Assembly: GCA_938009235.1 (NCBI GenBank)
Contig: CALLIK010000014.1
Span: forward strand, 1-55,743
DNA from: an uncultured Caulobacterales bacterium
GTDB taxonomy: Bacteria; Pseudomonadota; Alphaproteobacteria; Caulobacterales; Maricaulaceae
Direction of reading: 5' to 3'
Length of the DNA: 55,743 nt
Below, piece by piece: positions 41,249-50,616 of the stretch (position 1 is its first letter; every line of letters begins with the position of its first letter). The position numbers and the translations under genes are program-made. Below the pieces are notes generated by a model. The model was not told the origin of the DNA, ran no database searches, and worked only from the letters and a program-made list of their open reading frames with translations.

Positions 41249-43007
41249 GAACGGCACGGTTTTTGACGGAACGGGTACGCAAAGCCAAACCGTAGACATC
41301 GCAGTCTCAAACGGTTTCATTACCGCCATTGGTCATGACCTCGGCCCAAGTCAAACCTCGCTAGATGCGAAGGGCCACATCGTGACCCCCGGCTTTATTG
41401 ATCTACACACCCATTATGACGGACAAGTCAGTTGGGACGAAACCCTTCAACCCAGCGTCAACCACGGCGTCACAACAGCCGTCATGGGAAATTGCGGTGT
41501 AGGCTTTGCCCCCTGCCGCACGGAAGATCGTGACAAACTCATCCGTCTTATGGAAGGCGTAGAAGACATCCCAGGCACGGCCCTTCACGAAGGTATCAAT
41601 TGGCAATGGGAAAGTTTCCCAGAATATCTCGACGCTCTTGATGCGCAGCCACGAACAATCAACATCGCCGCGATGATCCCTCACGACCCCTTGCGTGTTT
41701 ACGCGATGGGCGACAGAGCCGTCTTCAACCAACCTGCGACCCAAGACGAAATTGCGACGATGGAAGCCCTTGTAAGAGACGCAATGGACGCAGGCGCTAT
41801 CGGGCTTTCAACTGGCCGAAGCGATTTTCATAAATCAAGTGATGGCGCATGGACGCCAGGGTCTGAGGCAGGAAAGGACGAGCTAGAAGGTTTGGCCCGC
41901 GCTGTCGCCGCGTCTGGTCACGGAGTACTACAAGCCGTCAACGACTTTGACATGGTGCGCCCAGGGGAAACTTTCGAAACAGAATTTGCGCTCATGGAAG
42001 CCTTCTTCCGCGCAGGCAAAGGCCGTCCTGGCTCCATGAGCCTGATGGAGCGGGACTTCGCGCCAGATGATTGGAAGAACATCATCTCCAACACAGAGGC
42101 CTTAAACGCCGACGGTCTGGACATTTCATTCCAAGTCGCGCCGCGGGCGATTGGTGCCATCAATGGGCTGAACTGTACGTTTCATCCAATCATGGCTTTC
42201 CCAAGCTATCTCAGCATTGCAGACCTTACATTGGCAGAACGCGTCAAGAGATTGAAAGACCCTACATTTAAGGCTCAACTCCTGTCCGAAAGACCCATCC
42301 AACTTGCAGGTAACGACAGCCCTGTCCCGCCCCTCGTCGACATGATGATTGCAACTTTCCCGCAATTGTCAGAGAAAATATTCCCAATGAACCGTCATGA
42401 AGGCTCAGTGGATTATGAACCAACATCTGAATCCTCTATCGCAGGATTAGCGCGAGACGCAGGCGTGAGTGTTTGGGAGATGGCTTATGACCTTCTACTT
42501 GAGGATGACGGTAAAGCCCTCTTCTATTTCCCCGTCTATAATTACACCAATATGAATTACGACAACGTCCTAACAATGATGCAGCACCCCAAAGCCTTAC
42601 CCGGACTTTCAGATGGTGGCGCACATGTTGGAACGATTTGCGATGCGAGTTTCCCAACTTATTTGTTAGCGCACTGGACACGAGATCGTCTGAAACGCGG
42701 TAAACTGGGTATTGAGCTAGCACGTGCTGTCCAAATGCTGACGGCTGACGCAGCTGATTATCTGGGCCTATCTGATCGGGGCAGGATTGAAGTCGGACAA
42801 AAAGCCGATTTAAATATCATCAACTATGAAGGCCTAAGCCTTGGCGTGCCTGTTATGGTTCAAGACTTACCAGCAGGTGGCCAACGCCTTTTACAACCCG
42901 TAGAGGGATACATGGCAACCTTTGTGAATGGCGAGCAAGTCATTTCAAATGACCAACTTACCGCAGCTAGACCTGGACGTTTGGTCCGCAGCGGAGTGGA
43001 CACGTGA
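41229..43007 (+). CDS. N-acyl-D-amino-acid deacylase family amidohydrolase
   Basis: 592 residues, cytoplasmic. Metal motif [14 protein letters not shown], bridging-Cys motif [11 protein letters not shown], and [12 protein letters not shown] near the C-terminus match the D-aminoacylase branch of the amidohydrolase superfamily. The family frees D-amino acids or related compounds from N-acyl precursors. The coding start overlaps the transporter end by 20 bases; GGAG precedes it. Coupling with the transporter suggests import and hydrolysis of an acylated amino acid or related amide; this is inference. Confidence 0.87.
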   Translation: MHDLLIKNGTVFDGTGTQSQTVDIAVSNGFITAIGHDLGPSQTSLDAKGHIVTPGFIDLHTHYDGQVSWDETLQPSVNHGVTTAVMGNCGVGFAPCRTEDRDKLIRLMEGVEDIPGTALHEGINWQWESFPEYLDALDAQPRTINIAAMIPHDPLRVYAMGDRAVFNQPATQDEIATMEALVRDAMDAGAIGLSTGRSDFHKSSDGAWTPGSEAGKDELEGLARAVAASGHGVLQAVNDFDMVRPGETFETEFALMEAFFRAGKGRPGSMSLMERDFAPDDWKNIISNTEALNADGLDISFQVAPRAIGAINGLNCTFHPIMAFPSYLSIADLTLAERVKRLKDPTFKAQLLSERPIQLAGNDSPVPPLVDMMIATFPQLSEKIFPMNRHEGSVDYEPTSESSIAGLARDAGVSVWEMAYDLLLEDDGKALFYFPVYNYTNMNYDNVLTMMQHPKALPGLSDGGAHVGTICDASFPTYLLAHWTRDRLKRGKLGIELARAVQMLTADAADYLGLSDRGRIEVGQKADLNIINYEGLSLGVPVMVQDLPAGGQRLLQPVEGYMATFVNGEQVISNDQLTAARPGRLVRSGVDT

Positions 43008-43357
43008 AAACGATAGCTAAATTTCTTACAGGCCTTGTCGCTGTCGAACATTTTTTGTTTTTGATTATAGAGATGTTCCTGTGGCAAAAACCTGTTGGTT
43101 TAAGCATGTTCAAGAATACTGCGGAATTCGCAGAAGCAACTGCAGCATTGGCGCAGAACCAAGGCCTATATAACGGATTCCTCGCCGCAGGCCTTATCTG
43201 GAGTTTGATTGCCGCCAAGCGCGATGTCCGTATATTCTTCTTACTCTGCGTTGTCGTTGCAGGCGTTTTTGGCGCGGCTACCGTCAGCCCAACAATTTTC
43301 TTTGCTCAAGCGGTCCCTGCAATTTTAGCTTTGGGTCTTACGTTGTTGAAGCGTTAG
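43004..43357 (+). CDS. DUF1304 family membrane protein
   Basis: 117 residues with four transmembrane helices. The DUF1304 pattern is clear: VAVEHFLFLIIEMFLW, then NQGLYNGFLAAGLIW and a final VPAILAL. Start is GTG within GTGA overlapping the deacylase stop. Function unknown. It ends tail to tail with the amidase gene, overlapping it by 4 bases. Confidence 0.88.
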   Translation: MKTIAKFLTGLVAVEHFLFLIIEMFLWQKPVGLSMFKNTAEFAEATAALAQNQGLYNGFLAAGLIWSLIAAKRDVRIFFLLCVVVAGVFGAATVSPTIFFAQAVPAILALGLTLLKR

Positions 43358-44088
43358 ACCATAGACGCGCGGCTCATTTCACTGAGCCGCCTTAGAATTT
43401 CCATTATCTGCATATCAACAACTCCGTCAATTCTGGCGGGGCGGTAGCGGCGCTGAACCGCGCGAATTACGGCTTGCGTCTGATCATCCAAACATCCCGT
43501 AACACTAATACCGTAGCCAAGGTCAGCTAAGCCACGTTGAATTATGGAGATACCGCGATCTCGGTCACCCGCTTCGAATAAAACCCTATCGTCCTCGGAA
43601 AGCTCGCCGGGCCAAATACCAATACCTGCCGCCGCCAAACCAGCCCAAGGGAAATGCTCGCCTGGGTCTTCTTTGCGCTCGGGTGCAATGTCGGAATGTC
43701 CAACAATGTTTTTCATAGCGATTGGGTGCCGTGTCAGAATGTCTTTGCAGAGTTTAATAACAGCCAAAATTTGAACATCAGGATAAGGCGGCAGGCTCCC
43801 ATCGGGCAGCGGTACATTATGACCGCCATTTACGATCTCAACACCTATGCTCGCCGAATTTATATCCGTCTGGCCATTCCAACTGCCAACGCCTGCATGC
43901 CACGCCCGCTTCTCTTCTGGGACTAGGTTTTCGACCTTGCCGTCTTCACTCACAAGCCAATGGGCGCTGACTTCAGCCGCTGGATCACATAGGCGGTCCC
44001 GCGCCAGTTCTGCGGTCTCCATGCCCGTATAATGTAAGACAAGCATCGAAACAGGTAACTTACGGTCATTGAAATTTGGGCTCGTCAT
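43354..44088 (-). CDS. N-acetylmuramoyl-L-alanine amidase (AmpD/AmiD-like)
   Basis: 244 residues. Amidase_2 domain with zinc ligands in LVLHYTG (His), NIVGHSDIAPERKEDPGEHF (His, Asp region) and the WHAG loop, then a C-terminal peptidoglycan-binding_1 domain (about 178-240, IIQRGLADLGYGISVTGCLD, AVQRRYRP). No signal peptide is visible, so it may be a cytoplasmic recycling enzyme like AmpD, or exported by an unseen route. The start overlaps the upstream EamA gene (ATGA). Confidence 0.9.
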   Translation of the reverse strand: MTSPNFNDRKLPVSMLVLHYTGMETAELARDRLCDPAAEVSAHWLVSEDGKVENLVPEEKRAWHAGVGSWNGQTDINSASIGVEIVNGGHNVPLPDGSLPPYPDVQILAVIKLCKDILTRHPIAMKNIVGHSDIAPERKEDPGEHFPWAGLAAAGIGIWPGELSEDDRVLFEAGDRDRGISIIQRGLADLGYGISVTGCLDDQTQAVIRAVQRRYRPARIDGVVDMQIMEILRRLSEMSRASMV

Positions 44089-44963
44089 TCATTACTCTCC
44101 GCAGATGCAGGGGTGCCCCGCCTGGCTATGAACCATACACATGGCAATATCAGAACCGCGCCAACGAGGTAGCGCGGATAGAGCACTTCCCCCAACAACA
44201 ACACACCAAGGATACTCGCAAAGACGGTGACCATTATATTCAAAGGCACAACAAGATTGACGGCGTATGTCTGCAATAATCTAAAGTATTGGCCATGCGC
44301 GATGATTGAGACACTTATCGCGGCGTAGGTTGCGGCAATGAGAAGTGGCACCTTATCAACGCTCCAAACCTTCACGTGATTTGTCTCAAACAGAAGCGAT
44401 GCACCCGACCCAATCAGAAGCACCACAACTGCGGTCCATGCAACATAGACCCGCCAATCAACATCCCTCACGCGGCGGATCGCGACAGTACCAACAGCCA
44501 AAGCGGCATAGGCACAAAGAATGTAGATCAAGCCAATATCAAAACTGAGCGCGCCAGGCTCATAAATCATAACAACGACACCAATCAATGCGCCTAAAAT
44601 GGCGAGGCTACGCTTCCAGCCAATTTGCTCTTTCAACCATACCACAGACAGCAATGTCGCCATCGGAATCAGCGCCTGAGAAATAATAGACGCGCCAGAT
44701 GCAGGAGCTGTCTGCAATCCCGTATAAAGGAGACCCAGATGAAGGGGGCCAACACAAAAACACACGAACAAGAGACGCAAAAATTGGTTTGGAAGCGGAC
44801 GGAACAAAAATACACCCATTGGAATAAGAACCAAAGCCGCTCGCGTCGCAGCTAACATAAAGGGAGGTACAGTTGAGCCACCAAGAGCCCAAGACGTCAT
44901 CACAAAGTTCCCGCCCCATCCGAGACAGCACAACATCATCACCCAAAAATCAGACACCTTCAT
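44085..44963 (-). CDS. EamA/DMT-family transporter
   Basis: 292 residues with ten predicted transmembrane helices in two EamA repeats. The first repeat starts FWVMMLCCLGWGGNF and contains ATRAALVLIPMGVF; the second has IYILCAYAALAVGT and ends in LGVLLLGEVLYPRYLVGAVL. Exporter of small metabolites such as amino acids; substrate unknown. Overlaps the amidase by 4 bases and lies 38 bases after the next gene upstream. Confidence 0.9.
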   Translation of the reverse strand: MKVSDFWVMMLCCLGWGGNFVMTSWALGGSTVPPFMLAATRAALVLIPMGVFLFRPLPNQFLRLLFVCFCVGPLHLGLLYTGLQTAPASGASIISQALIPMATLLSVVWLKEQIGWKRSLAILGALIGVVVMIYEPGALSFDIGLIYILCAYAALAVGTVAIRRVRDVDWRVYVAWTAVVVLLIGSGASLLFETNHVKVWSVDKVPLLIAATYAAISVSIIAHGQYFRLLQTYAVNLVVPLNIMVTVFASILGVLLLGEVLYPRYLVGAVLILPCVWFIARRGTPASAESNE

Positions 44964-45001
44964 GAGGGCGGCTTATCAGGCAGAGGTTTGAATGAAAGTG
45001 T

Positions 45002-45379
45002 TTAGTCGTCGACCGACCAACCGTCAGGCGTTTGGTGTGCCTCGACAACAGGTCCTTGTTCACGGTTCTCAGACTTCGTTTCAAACGCAGATTGCGTTCC
45101 ACCCATTTGGGTTTCCATATCTTTACGCATTTGATCCAGCTGCGCGCCCATCATAGCTTTAGGACCGAAAGGTTTGCCTGTCAGTTTGGCTTTGCTCCAA
45201 AAAAAGGCAAAGACTAAAAACCCAATTACAGCAATGCCGGCAACGGCAAAGAGCGCAAAAGCGGCTGAAAAAACGATCATAAAAAGACCACCAACTGCCG
45301 CCACCGCCAAAAAGGCTGTGCGAGCTACAGTTGAGAAAAGGCCAGAGCGGCCACCGTTAATCTGAAACGTTTGTGTCAT
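45002..45379 (-). CDS. Small membrane protein, unknown function
   Basis: 125 residues with two adjacent transmembrane segments (LAVAAVGGLFMIVFSAAFAL and FAVAGIAVIGFLVFAFFW) and a cytoplasmic or periplasmic acidic tail (MRKDMETQMGGTQ, then DGWSVDD). I do not recognise a named family. It is 38 bases upstream of the EamA gene and likely starts that transcript. Confidence 0.75.
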   Translation of the reverse strand: MTQTFQINGGRSGLFSTVARTAFLAVAAVGGLFMIVFSAAFALFAVAGIAVIGFLVFAFFWSKAKLTGKPFGPKAMMGAQLDQMRKDMETQMGGTQSAFETKSENREQGPVVEAHQTPDGWSVDD

Positions 45380-45460
45380 GCATCCAATGTCGTCGCGAAG
45401 TGGCGCTTCGTCAAGACCTGCTTCGTGTCAAATTCGACAGAAACGCGAAAACTTCATTGT

Positions 45461-46159
45461 TTATGAGGTCAATAATGGCCGTCGGGCCTTACGTTCTTTC
45501 ACAATTTGGTCATAGGCGCGGTTAATAATCGCCATTTTATGGTTCGCCAAACCGACCATTTCCTTCGGCAAACCTCGCGCCATAAGACGATCTGGATGAT
45601 TTGCCGCAGCTTGTCGGCGGTAAGCGCGTTTCAAATTAGAATCAGAAATATCGTCATCTACGCCCAAAATAAGATATGGATCATCGGCGTCCTGCCCTAA
45701 ATGCGCGCCTCGGATGCGTTTATATTCGCGTTCAGAGAAGCCGAAAACATCTGCGACAGTTTCAAGGAAGCGCGCTTCATCCTCTGTGACAACACCATCC
45801 GCTAATGCGATATGGAATAGCCCATCCATGACGTCTTCCAGTAAGCCAGGTTGCGCCCGAAAGGCTTTCCCAACTATGCGGGCATAACGCTCAAACCCGA
45901 GTGTTGTTTGACGCGCTAAATCGAAGAACCGTCCGATAGTGGCTTCTGTTTGCGCGTCTGTGCGGAAGACCTGCCTAAAGGCTCGAATGTCTTCACGCCT
46001 AACTTGCCCATCTGCCTTGGCCATCTTAGCCCCCAACGCAACGAGCGCGGCTACAAGCTTGGCCTCGTCCACCTTTGCCGCACGGCCATTGCCATCGTCA
46101 AAATTCGGCGGGCCAAAAAGGCGAGCCGCAGCGTTCGATATGTTGGTCCAGAGAGACAT
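45461..46159 (-). CDS. DjlA-like co-chaperone (TerB + J domain)
   Basis: 232 residues. Residues about 28-145 form a TerB-like helical domain (LVALGAKMAKADGQVRREDI, HIALADGVVTEDEARFLETV). The C-terminal J domain has DPYLILGVDDDISDSNLKRA and the essential HPD motif (ANHPDRLM), which stimulates DnaK ATPase. Unlike E. coli DjlA there is no N-terminal membrane anchor, as is common in alphaproteobacteria. It follows pgsA by 38 bases. Confidence 0.88.
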   Translation of the reverse strand: MSLWTNISNAAARLFGPPNFDDGNGRAAKVDEAKLVAALVALGAKMAKADGQVRREDIRAFRQVFRTDAQTEATIGRFFDLARQTTLGFERYARIVGKAFRAQPGLLEDVMDGLFHIALADGVVTEDEARFLETVADVFGFSEREYKRIRGAHLGQDADDPYLILGVDDDISDSNLKRAYRRQAAANHPDRLMARGLPKEMVGLANHKMAIINRAYDQIVKERKARRPLLTS

Positions 46160-46197
46160 CGGAGACGGCCATTATCCCGACTCGTACGGCTTTGTCA

Positions 46198-46824
46198 CTA
46201 GTCGGTGACGGCAGCTCTTAGATAAAGTGATCCCGTATATACGGATAACAGAGCCGCAACCCATAACAAAACGAGGCCGAGAGCACGAGACATGTCAGTG
46301 ATCGTGGGAACCACATCGCCAATAGGCAATGTTGAACGGCCAATGGTCCATATAATCAACACAGCAACGGCTGCCATCTCAAACGCAGTCTTCCATTTCG
46401 CCAATTTAGTTGGCGGCATGACACGTCCTGTCAAAGACGCATGCTCACGCGCTCCAGACACAAGGATATCTCTGAAGATAATCGCAACAGCAGGATACAT
46501 GAAAATCCAATTGCCTTGCGCAACAATCATCAACGCAATCAAACATCCCGCAACAAGTAACTTATCCGCGATGGGGTCAATCATACGTCCAAAGCCAGAC
46601 ACGACTTTCCATTTCCGAGCCAGATAACCATCCAACCAATCCGTTGCTGTCGCTACGATAAATAAACCGCCAACTATAGGGACGCTCGCGAACATACTTT
46701 CCTGCCGTAAACCGAGCGCAAGAATTCCTGCCATCAAAATTGGGACGACGCAAATTCGGCCAATGGTGAGAGCGTTAGGCACCCACCACAAAGTATGGCG
46801 ATCACTCATATCAAGTTGCTCCAT
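46198..46824 (-). CDS. pgsA: CDP-diacylglycerol--glycerol-3-phosphate 3-phosphatidyltransferase
   Basis: 208 residues with several transmembrane helices. Makes phosphatidylglycerol phosphate. The CDP-alcohol phosphatidyltransferase motif D-x2-D-G-x2-A-R-x8-G-x3-D-x3-D is intact (DWLDGYLARKW, then GFGRMIDPIADK). The N-terminal LWWVPNALTIGRICVVPIL is also standard. It directly follows a second, divergent member of the same family with no gap. Confidence 0.94.
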   Translation of the reverse strand: MEQLDMSDRHTLWWVPNALTIGRICVVPILMAGILALGLRQESMFASVPIVGGLFIVATATDWLDGYLARKWKVVSGFGRMIDPIADKLLVAGCLIALMIVAQGNWIFMYPAVAIIFRDILVSGAREHASLTGRVMPPTKLAKWKTAFEMAAVAVLIIWTIGRSTLPIGDVVPTITDMSRALGLVLLWVAALLSVYTGSLYLRAAVTD

Positions 46825-47550
46825 TTAAGTATCACCCGCAGTGTCGTCTAAAACTTCATCCGAAATTTCACCTAGGTTTGAGAAGTCAGTTTTAAATATC
46901 GCGATAGCCGTGATAACGGACAAGATAGCCGCGACCCAAAGTGCAGCCTCTCCAACAATCCACACCCAAGGTGACGGGGTTGTTAAAACCTCTACAACAT
47001 TATCACTGCCTGCACGAACTTTATCGAACCACGTCTGGAGCCAAGGTGACGCCAGTAAAACACACGTCGCCAACATCGAAAAACCAGATTTAAAGTTCGA
47101 CAACAGGGAGTCGGGCATCACAAAGCGAGACAGCTCATAGCCCTTGAACAGCCCAACAATGACTTCCCGCGTGATTAAAACAGCGGCAGGTATCATAAAT
47201 GTCCAATACAAGAACTCTGCCCTGGCTATAACGAACATAAGTCCTGCCAGTGTCCCGACGACTAAAACCGTATCCGCGACATCATCCAAATAGCCAAATT
47301 TCCGATGTATAGAGCGCGCGTTCCCGCCCATAAAATCATCAAAAACATCTGTAAGGGCCGCAATCGCAAATAGCGCAGACGCCAGTAACGTCAGACCAAG
47401 GTCAATCCCGCCCACGTCCACAGGTTGCCATCCTTTCCAGATCAAGAACACAACAATGGGCATGATCAAAATACGTAGCCACGTTAGCGCATCAGCAAAT
47501 GCTCCGCCTGCGGCCTCTGGCGTATTCAAAACATCATCAGAATCATTCAT
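46825..47550 (-). CDS. Divergent CDP-alcohol phosphatidyltransferase-like membrane protein
   Basis: 241 residues. The start is the ATG at 47550, with GAGGGG 8 bases upstream; earlier Met codons lie inside uvrC. It resembles PgsA in layout (TWLRILIMPIVVFLIW at the start, TREVIVGLF midway, several helices), but the catalytic motif is altered: DVFDDFMGGNAR and KFGYLDDVADTV, with an extra Asp and changed spacing between the first Asp pair, the Ala-Arg and the Gly. It may use another alcohol or be inactive. Position between uvrC and pgsA suggests duplication; it extends at the C-terminus with an acidic tail (EISDEVLDDTAGDT). Confidence 0.8.
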   Translation of the reverse strand: MNDSDDVLNTPEAAGGAFADALTWLRILIMPIVVFLIWKGWQPVDVGGIDLGLTLLASALFAIAALTDVFDDFMGGNARSIHRKFGYLDDVADTVLVVGTLAGLMFVIARAEFLYWTFMIPAAVLITREVIVGLFKGYELSRFVMPDSLLSNFKSGFSMLATCVLLASPWLQTWFDKVRAGSDNVVEVLTTPSPWVWIVGEAALWVAAILSVITAIAIFKTDFSNLGEISDEVLDDTAGDT

Positions 47551-47566
47551 ATCAGAACCCCTCATC

Positions 47567-49450
47567 TCACTCTTGGAAGTAGTCATGTATCGTTTGCGCA
47601 AGCTTTTGGCTAACACCCTCTACCGACGACAAATCGTCGACTGTGGCTCCCTTGACCGCCTTCGCCGAACCAAAGTGGTTCAATAGGGCTTTCTTGCGCC
47701 CTGGACCGATGCCGTCAATCCCGTCCAGTGGATTAGAGATCATTGATTTCTTGCGCCTGGCCCTATGCGTTCCAATCGCAAAGCGATGCGCCTCGTCCCG
47801 TAAACGCTGTAAGTAATAAAGAGCGGGCGTACGCAGAGGTAATGAAAACTGGGCGCGACCATTCATATGGAACGTCTCTCGACCCGCATTGCGGTCTGGC
47901 CCTTTGGCAATTGCAACTAAGGTTATGCGGCCTAGAACGCCCAACTTCTCTAGGGTTTCAGTCACAGCAGAGAGCTGCCCTTTCCCGCCATCAATAATCA
48001 CAAGATCGGGCCATTCGAGTTTCGGGTCCTTTGACAAGCGCGCAAATCTGCGGTGAAGCACTTCGCGCATCATCCCGAAGTCATCGCCCGGCGTTATGCT
48101 CTCATCTTGAATATTGAAGGTGCGGTAATCGCGTTTCCGAAACCCTTCATCCCCCGCCACAATGAAAGCCCCAATCGCATTCGTGCCTTGGATATGGCTG
48201 TTATCGTAAACTTCGATTCGGCTTGGTAAGCTTTCCATCCCAAAGAGTGTTTTGACTTCTTCGAGCAATTTCTTCTGCGCGCCTGTTTCGGCCAGTTTAC
48301 GGCCTAAGGCTTCTTGCGCATTTCTAACGGCCTGCCCCACGATTTTCTTCTTCTCGCCGCGCTGAGGGATTAAAATTTCAATCTTACGATCTGACCGTTC
48401 GGATAGAGCACTCACCAACAGATCGAAGGATTCAACACCATGCGACAATAAAATCTGATGTGGGATGGGTTTGTTAGAATAGAATTGAGCTATAAATGCG
48501 CCCAAAACTTGAGTCGTAGGGTCTTCTGACGAATGACGCGGAAAGTATGAATTTGTGCCCCAGTTTTGCCCTGCACGGAAGAAGAACACCTGAATACAGG
48601 TTTGGCCGCCTGCTGTGTAAAGCCCGAACACGTCAGCATTTGAAAATGTCTTCGGATTAACGTTAGCCGCGCCTGATTTTGTGAGGACCTGCGCAATCGC
48701 CTGTAAGCGATCACGAAGCTCTGCCGCTTGTTCAAATTTCAACGCCTTGGATGCGGCTTCCATTTGCGCCTGAAGTTTCTGACGCAGTGCATCAGATTTG
48801 CCGTTCAAGAAGCCTTCTGCCTCATCAATCAGGACTTGGTAATCCGTCAGCGAAATTTCGCCCGTACAGGGCGCAGAACACCGCTTGATCTGGTGCTGCA
48901 AACAAGGCCGTGTGCGGGCCTCGTAAATACTATCCGTACAATTACGCAGACGAAAAGCGCGCTGCAGCGTATCCAAAGTTCGGTTCACTGCCCCCGCACT
49001 CGCGAAGGGGCCATAATACTCCCCTTTAATCTTGCGTGCGCCACGATGTTTCGTCACCTGAGCGGCGGGATGATCTTTGCGGACCAAAATATAAGGGAAG
49101 CTCTTATCGTCCCGCAGGAGGATATTATAGCGCGGCTTTAGACGTTTGATCAGCGAGGCTTCCAAGATCAGCGCCTCGGTTTCACTTTCCGTGATCACAA
49201 ATTCCATCGCCGTTGTCGCGCGGATCATCCGTCTTATGCGGGTCGTATGGCGATCATATCCCGTATAAGCGGTAACGCGCTTTTTCAGGTTTTTCGCTTT
49301 CCCGACATAGAGCACCATCCCGAATTCATCGAACATACGATAGACGCCTGGCTTATGCGGCAAGCCTTTGACATAGTTAGCAATCAACGTCGGCCCATAT
49401 GCGGGACGCGCTGTGTCTTCCGTTTTGTCATGTGACGAGTCGGTGGTCAT
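47567..49450 (-). CDS. uvrC: Excinuclease ABC subunit C
   Basis: 627 residues. Makes both incisions in nucleotide-excision repair. N-terminal GIY-YIG nuclease (PGVYRMFDEFGMVLYVGKAK at about 33-52), UVR domain (ALKFEQAAELRDRLQAI), the RNase-H-like endonuclease (EVYDNSHIQGTNAIGAFIV, then IIDGGKGQLSA) and a C-terminal helix-hairpin-helix pair (GIDGIGPGRKKALLNHFG). It is 9 bases after the DUF2237 gene and precedes the phosphatidyltransferase pair. Confidence 0.97.
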   Translation of the reverse strand: MTTDSSHDKTEDTARPAYGPTLIANYVKGLPHKPGVYRMFDEFGMVLYVGKAKNLKKRVTAYTGYDRHTTRIRRMIRATTAMEFVITESETEALILEASLIKRLKPRYNILLRDDKSFPYILVRKDHPAAQVTKHRGARKIKGEYYGPFASAGAVNRTLDTLQRAFRLRNCTDSIYEARTRPCLQHQIKRCSAPCTGEISLTDYQVLIDEAEGFLNGKSDALRQKLQAQMEAASKALKFEQAAELRDRLQAIAQVLTKSGAANVNPKTFSNADVFGLYTAGGQTCIQVFFFRAGQNWGTNSYFPRHSSEDPTTQVLGAFIAQFYSNKPIPHQILLSHGVESFDLLVSALSERSDRKIEILIPQRGEKKKIVGQAVRNAQEALGRKLAETGAQKKLLEEVKTLFGMESLPSRIEVYDNSHIQGTNAIGAFIVAGDEGFRKRDYRTFNIQDESITPGDDFGMMREVLHRRFARLSKDPKLEWPDLVIIDGGKGQLSAVTETLEKLGVLGRITLVAIAKGPDRNAGRETFHMNGRAQFSLPLRTPALYYLQRLRDEAHRFAIGTHRARRKKSMISNPLDGIDGIGPGRKKALLNHFGSAKAVKGATVDDLSSVEGVSQKLAQTIHDYFQE

Positions 49451-49459
49451 CGCCCCTAG

Positions 49460-49846
49460 TTAGGCGCTGTCTGTCTCAACCGCAAATGCTTCAAACGTTG
49501 CAAGCGGTACGCGTTCTAAGGCGATCTGATGCGTGGCTTCCAGAATGACCTGCGGTGCACAATTTGCCGCATGCGCTTCTTTCCAACGTTCCAGACACAG
49601 GCACCAACGATCGCCCGCCTTCAGGCCCGGAAAATTATATTCAGGTCGCGGCGTCGAGAGATCATTTCCGCGTGATTTAGAGTAAGCTAAAAACGCGTCC
49701 GTCATCACAGCGCAGACAAGATGTCGTCCGCGATCATTCGCTTGGGTTTCACAACAACCGTCGCGGAACCAGCCTGTCATCGGATCAGTCGAGCAGCTTA
49801 AGAGCTCTCCACCCAGAATGTTTTTACTACCGCGTGTTGTGCTCAT
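49460..49846 (-). CDS. DUF2237 family protein
   Basis: 128 residues. The family signature is clear: NILGGELLSCSTDPMTGWFR, GCCETQANDRGRHLVCAVMT and FPGLKAGDRWCLCLERWKEA, with conserved Cys residues and a central DRW. Function is not established. The start overlaps the stop of the upstream Tat-signal protein gene (ATGA). Confidence 0.92.
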   Translation of the reverse strand: MSTTRGSKNILGGELLSCSTDPMTGWFRDGCCETQANDRGRHLVCAVMTDAFLAYSKSRGNDLSTPRPEYNFPGLKAGDRWCLCLERWKEAHAANCAPQVILEATHQIALERVPLATFEAFAVETDSA

Positions 49847-50616
49847 CGTGATTTTATACCAAATATGCGGTCAGCTGAACGTAGTGATATCTTTTGATAT
49901 TCCGCGTATTTTTCTGCCGCTTTTTTTGACGCATCCATTGCACCTAGGTTGTTCAACCAAGCTTCCAATACGCCTTCAATAACATAGGCTTCTGGCGCCA
50001 TCGAACCGTTTGTAACAACGTAAGACTCCACGCCCAAATTTCTATGATATGGATTAAAGTAGGAAGCACTTTTGCAAGCTATCACGACCCCTTTACGTTT
50101 TCTACCTAAGTTCATGTCTCGAACTAGAGGTAAAACTGGGAAATTGGGCACAGAAGTATCCATCAGCGCATTATGGCCAATAAAGCCAACAAAGTTGGCT
50201 CCCGACACGTTATTTCTCAGTTCTGAAAAATAAGCTTTAACAGCATCCTTTTGCTTTTCTCCATCCCAAGCTTCGACACTTATTTGAATGTCAGAGAAAT
50301 CTTTGTGGGACAGCGTTACTGCATCTAATACAGTACCACGAATAAAGCCTTTTGGGTTTACTGACCAATTTTCGGTTCGTCTAAAATGTGTTTTTATACC
50401 GTATAGTGCACCCCAATAGAGGTTTTGCGATGGGTTTTGGCCATTCCCCAGACTAGGTTTAATAGGGACGATGTTTTGGTTTTCATTGTCAGCAAGTGAA
50501 ACTATAATTCTGGCCGTTTTTATAGATTGCGTTGTAGCGGAGACATGAGGCGCAAAAGCCAGAGCTGACAAGCCAAGCAATGTCTTCCTGCGCGTTAAGT
50601 GCCCCTTGGAGTTCAA
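49843..50616 (-). CDS. Secreted protein with Tat-like signal, unknown function
   Basis: 257 residues. The start is a TTG at 50616 inside TTGA, overlapping the folB stop, and no ATG exists before the export signal. The N-terminus has a twin-arginine motif (LTRRKTLLGLSALAFAPHVSA), which suggests export in folded form. The mature part has FVGFIGHNALMDTS and GVVIACKSASYFNPYHRNLG, with one Cys; I recognise no catalytic set. The base composition is lower in GC than its neighbours. It interrupts a row of housekeeping genes (folB, then DUF2237 and uvrC), yet remains translationally coupled at both ends. Confidence 0.75.
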   Translation of the reverse strand: MNSKGHLTRRKTLLGLSALAFAPHVSATTQSIKTARIIVSLADNENQNIVPIKPSLGNGQNPSQNLYWGALYGIKTHFRRTENWSVNPKGFIRGTVLDAVTLSHKDFSDIQISVEAWDGEKQKDAVKAYFSELRNNVSGANFVGFIGHNALMDTSVPNFPVLPLVRDMNLGRKRKGVVIACKSASYFNPYHRNLGVESYVVTNGSMAPEAYVIEGVLEAWLNNLGAMDASKKAAEKYAEYQKISLRSADRIFGIKSR

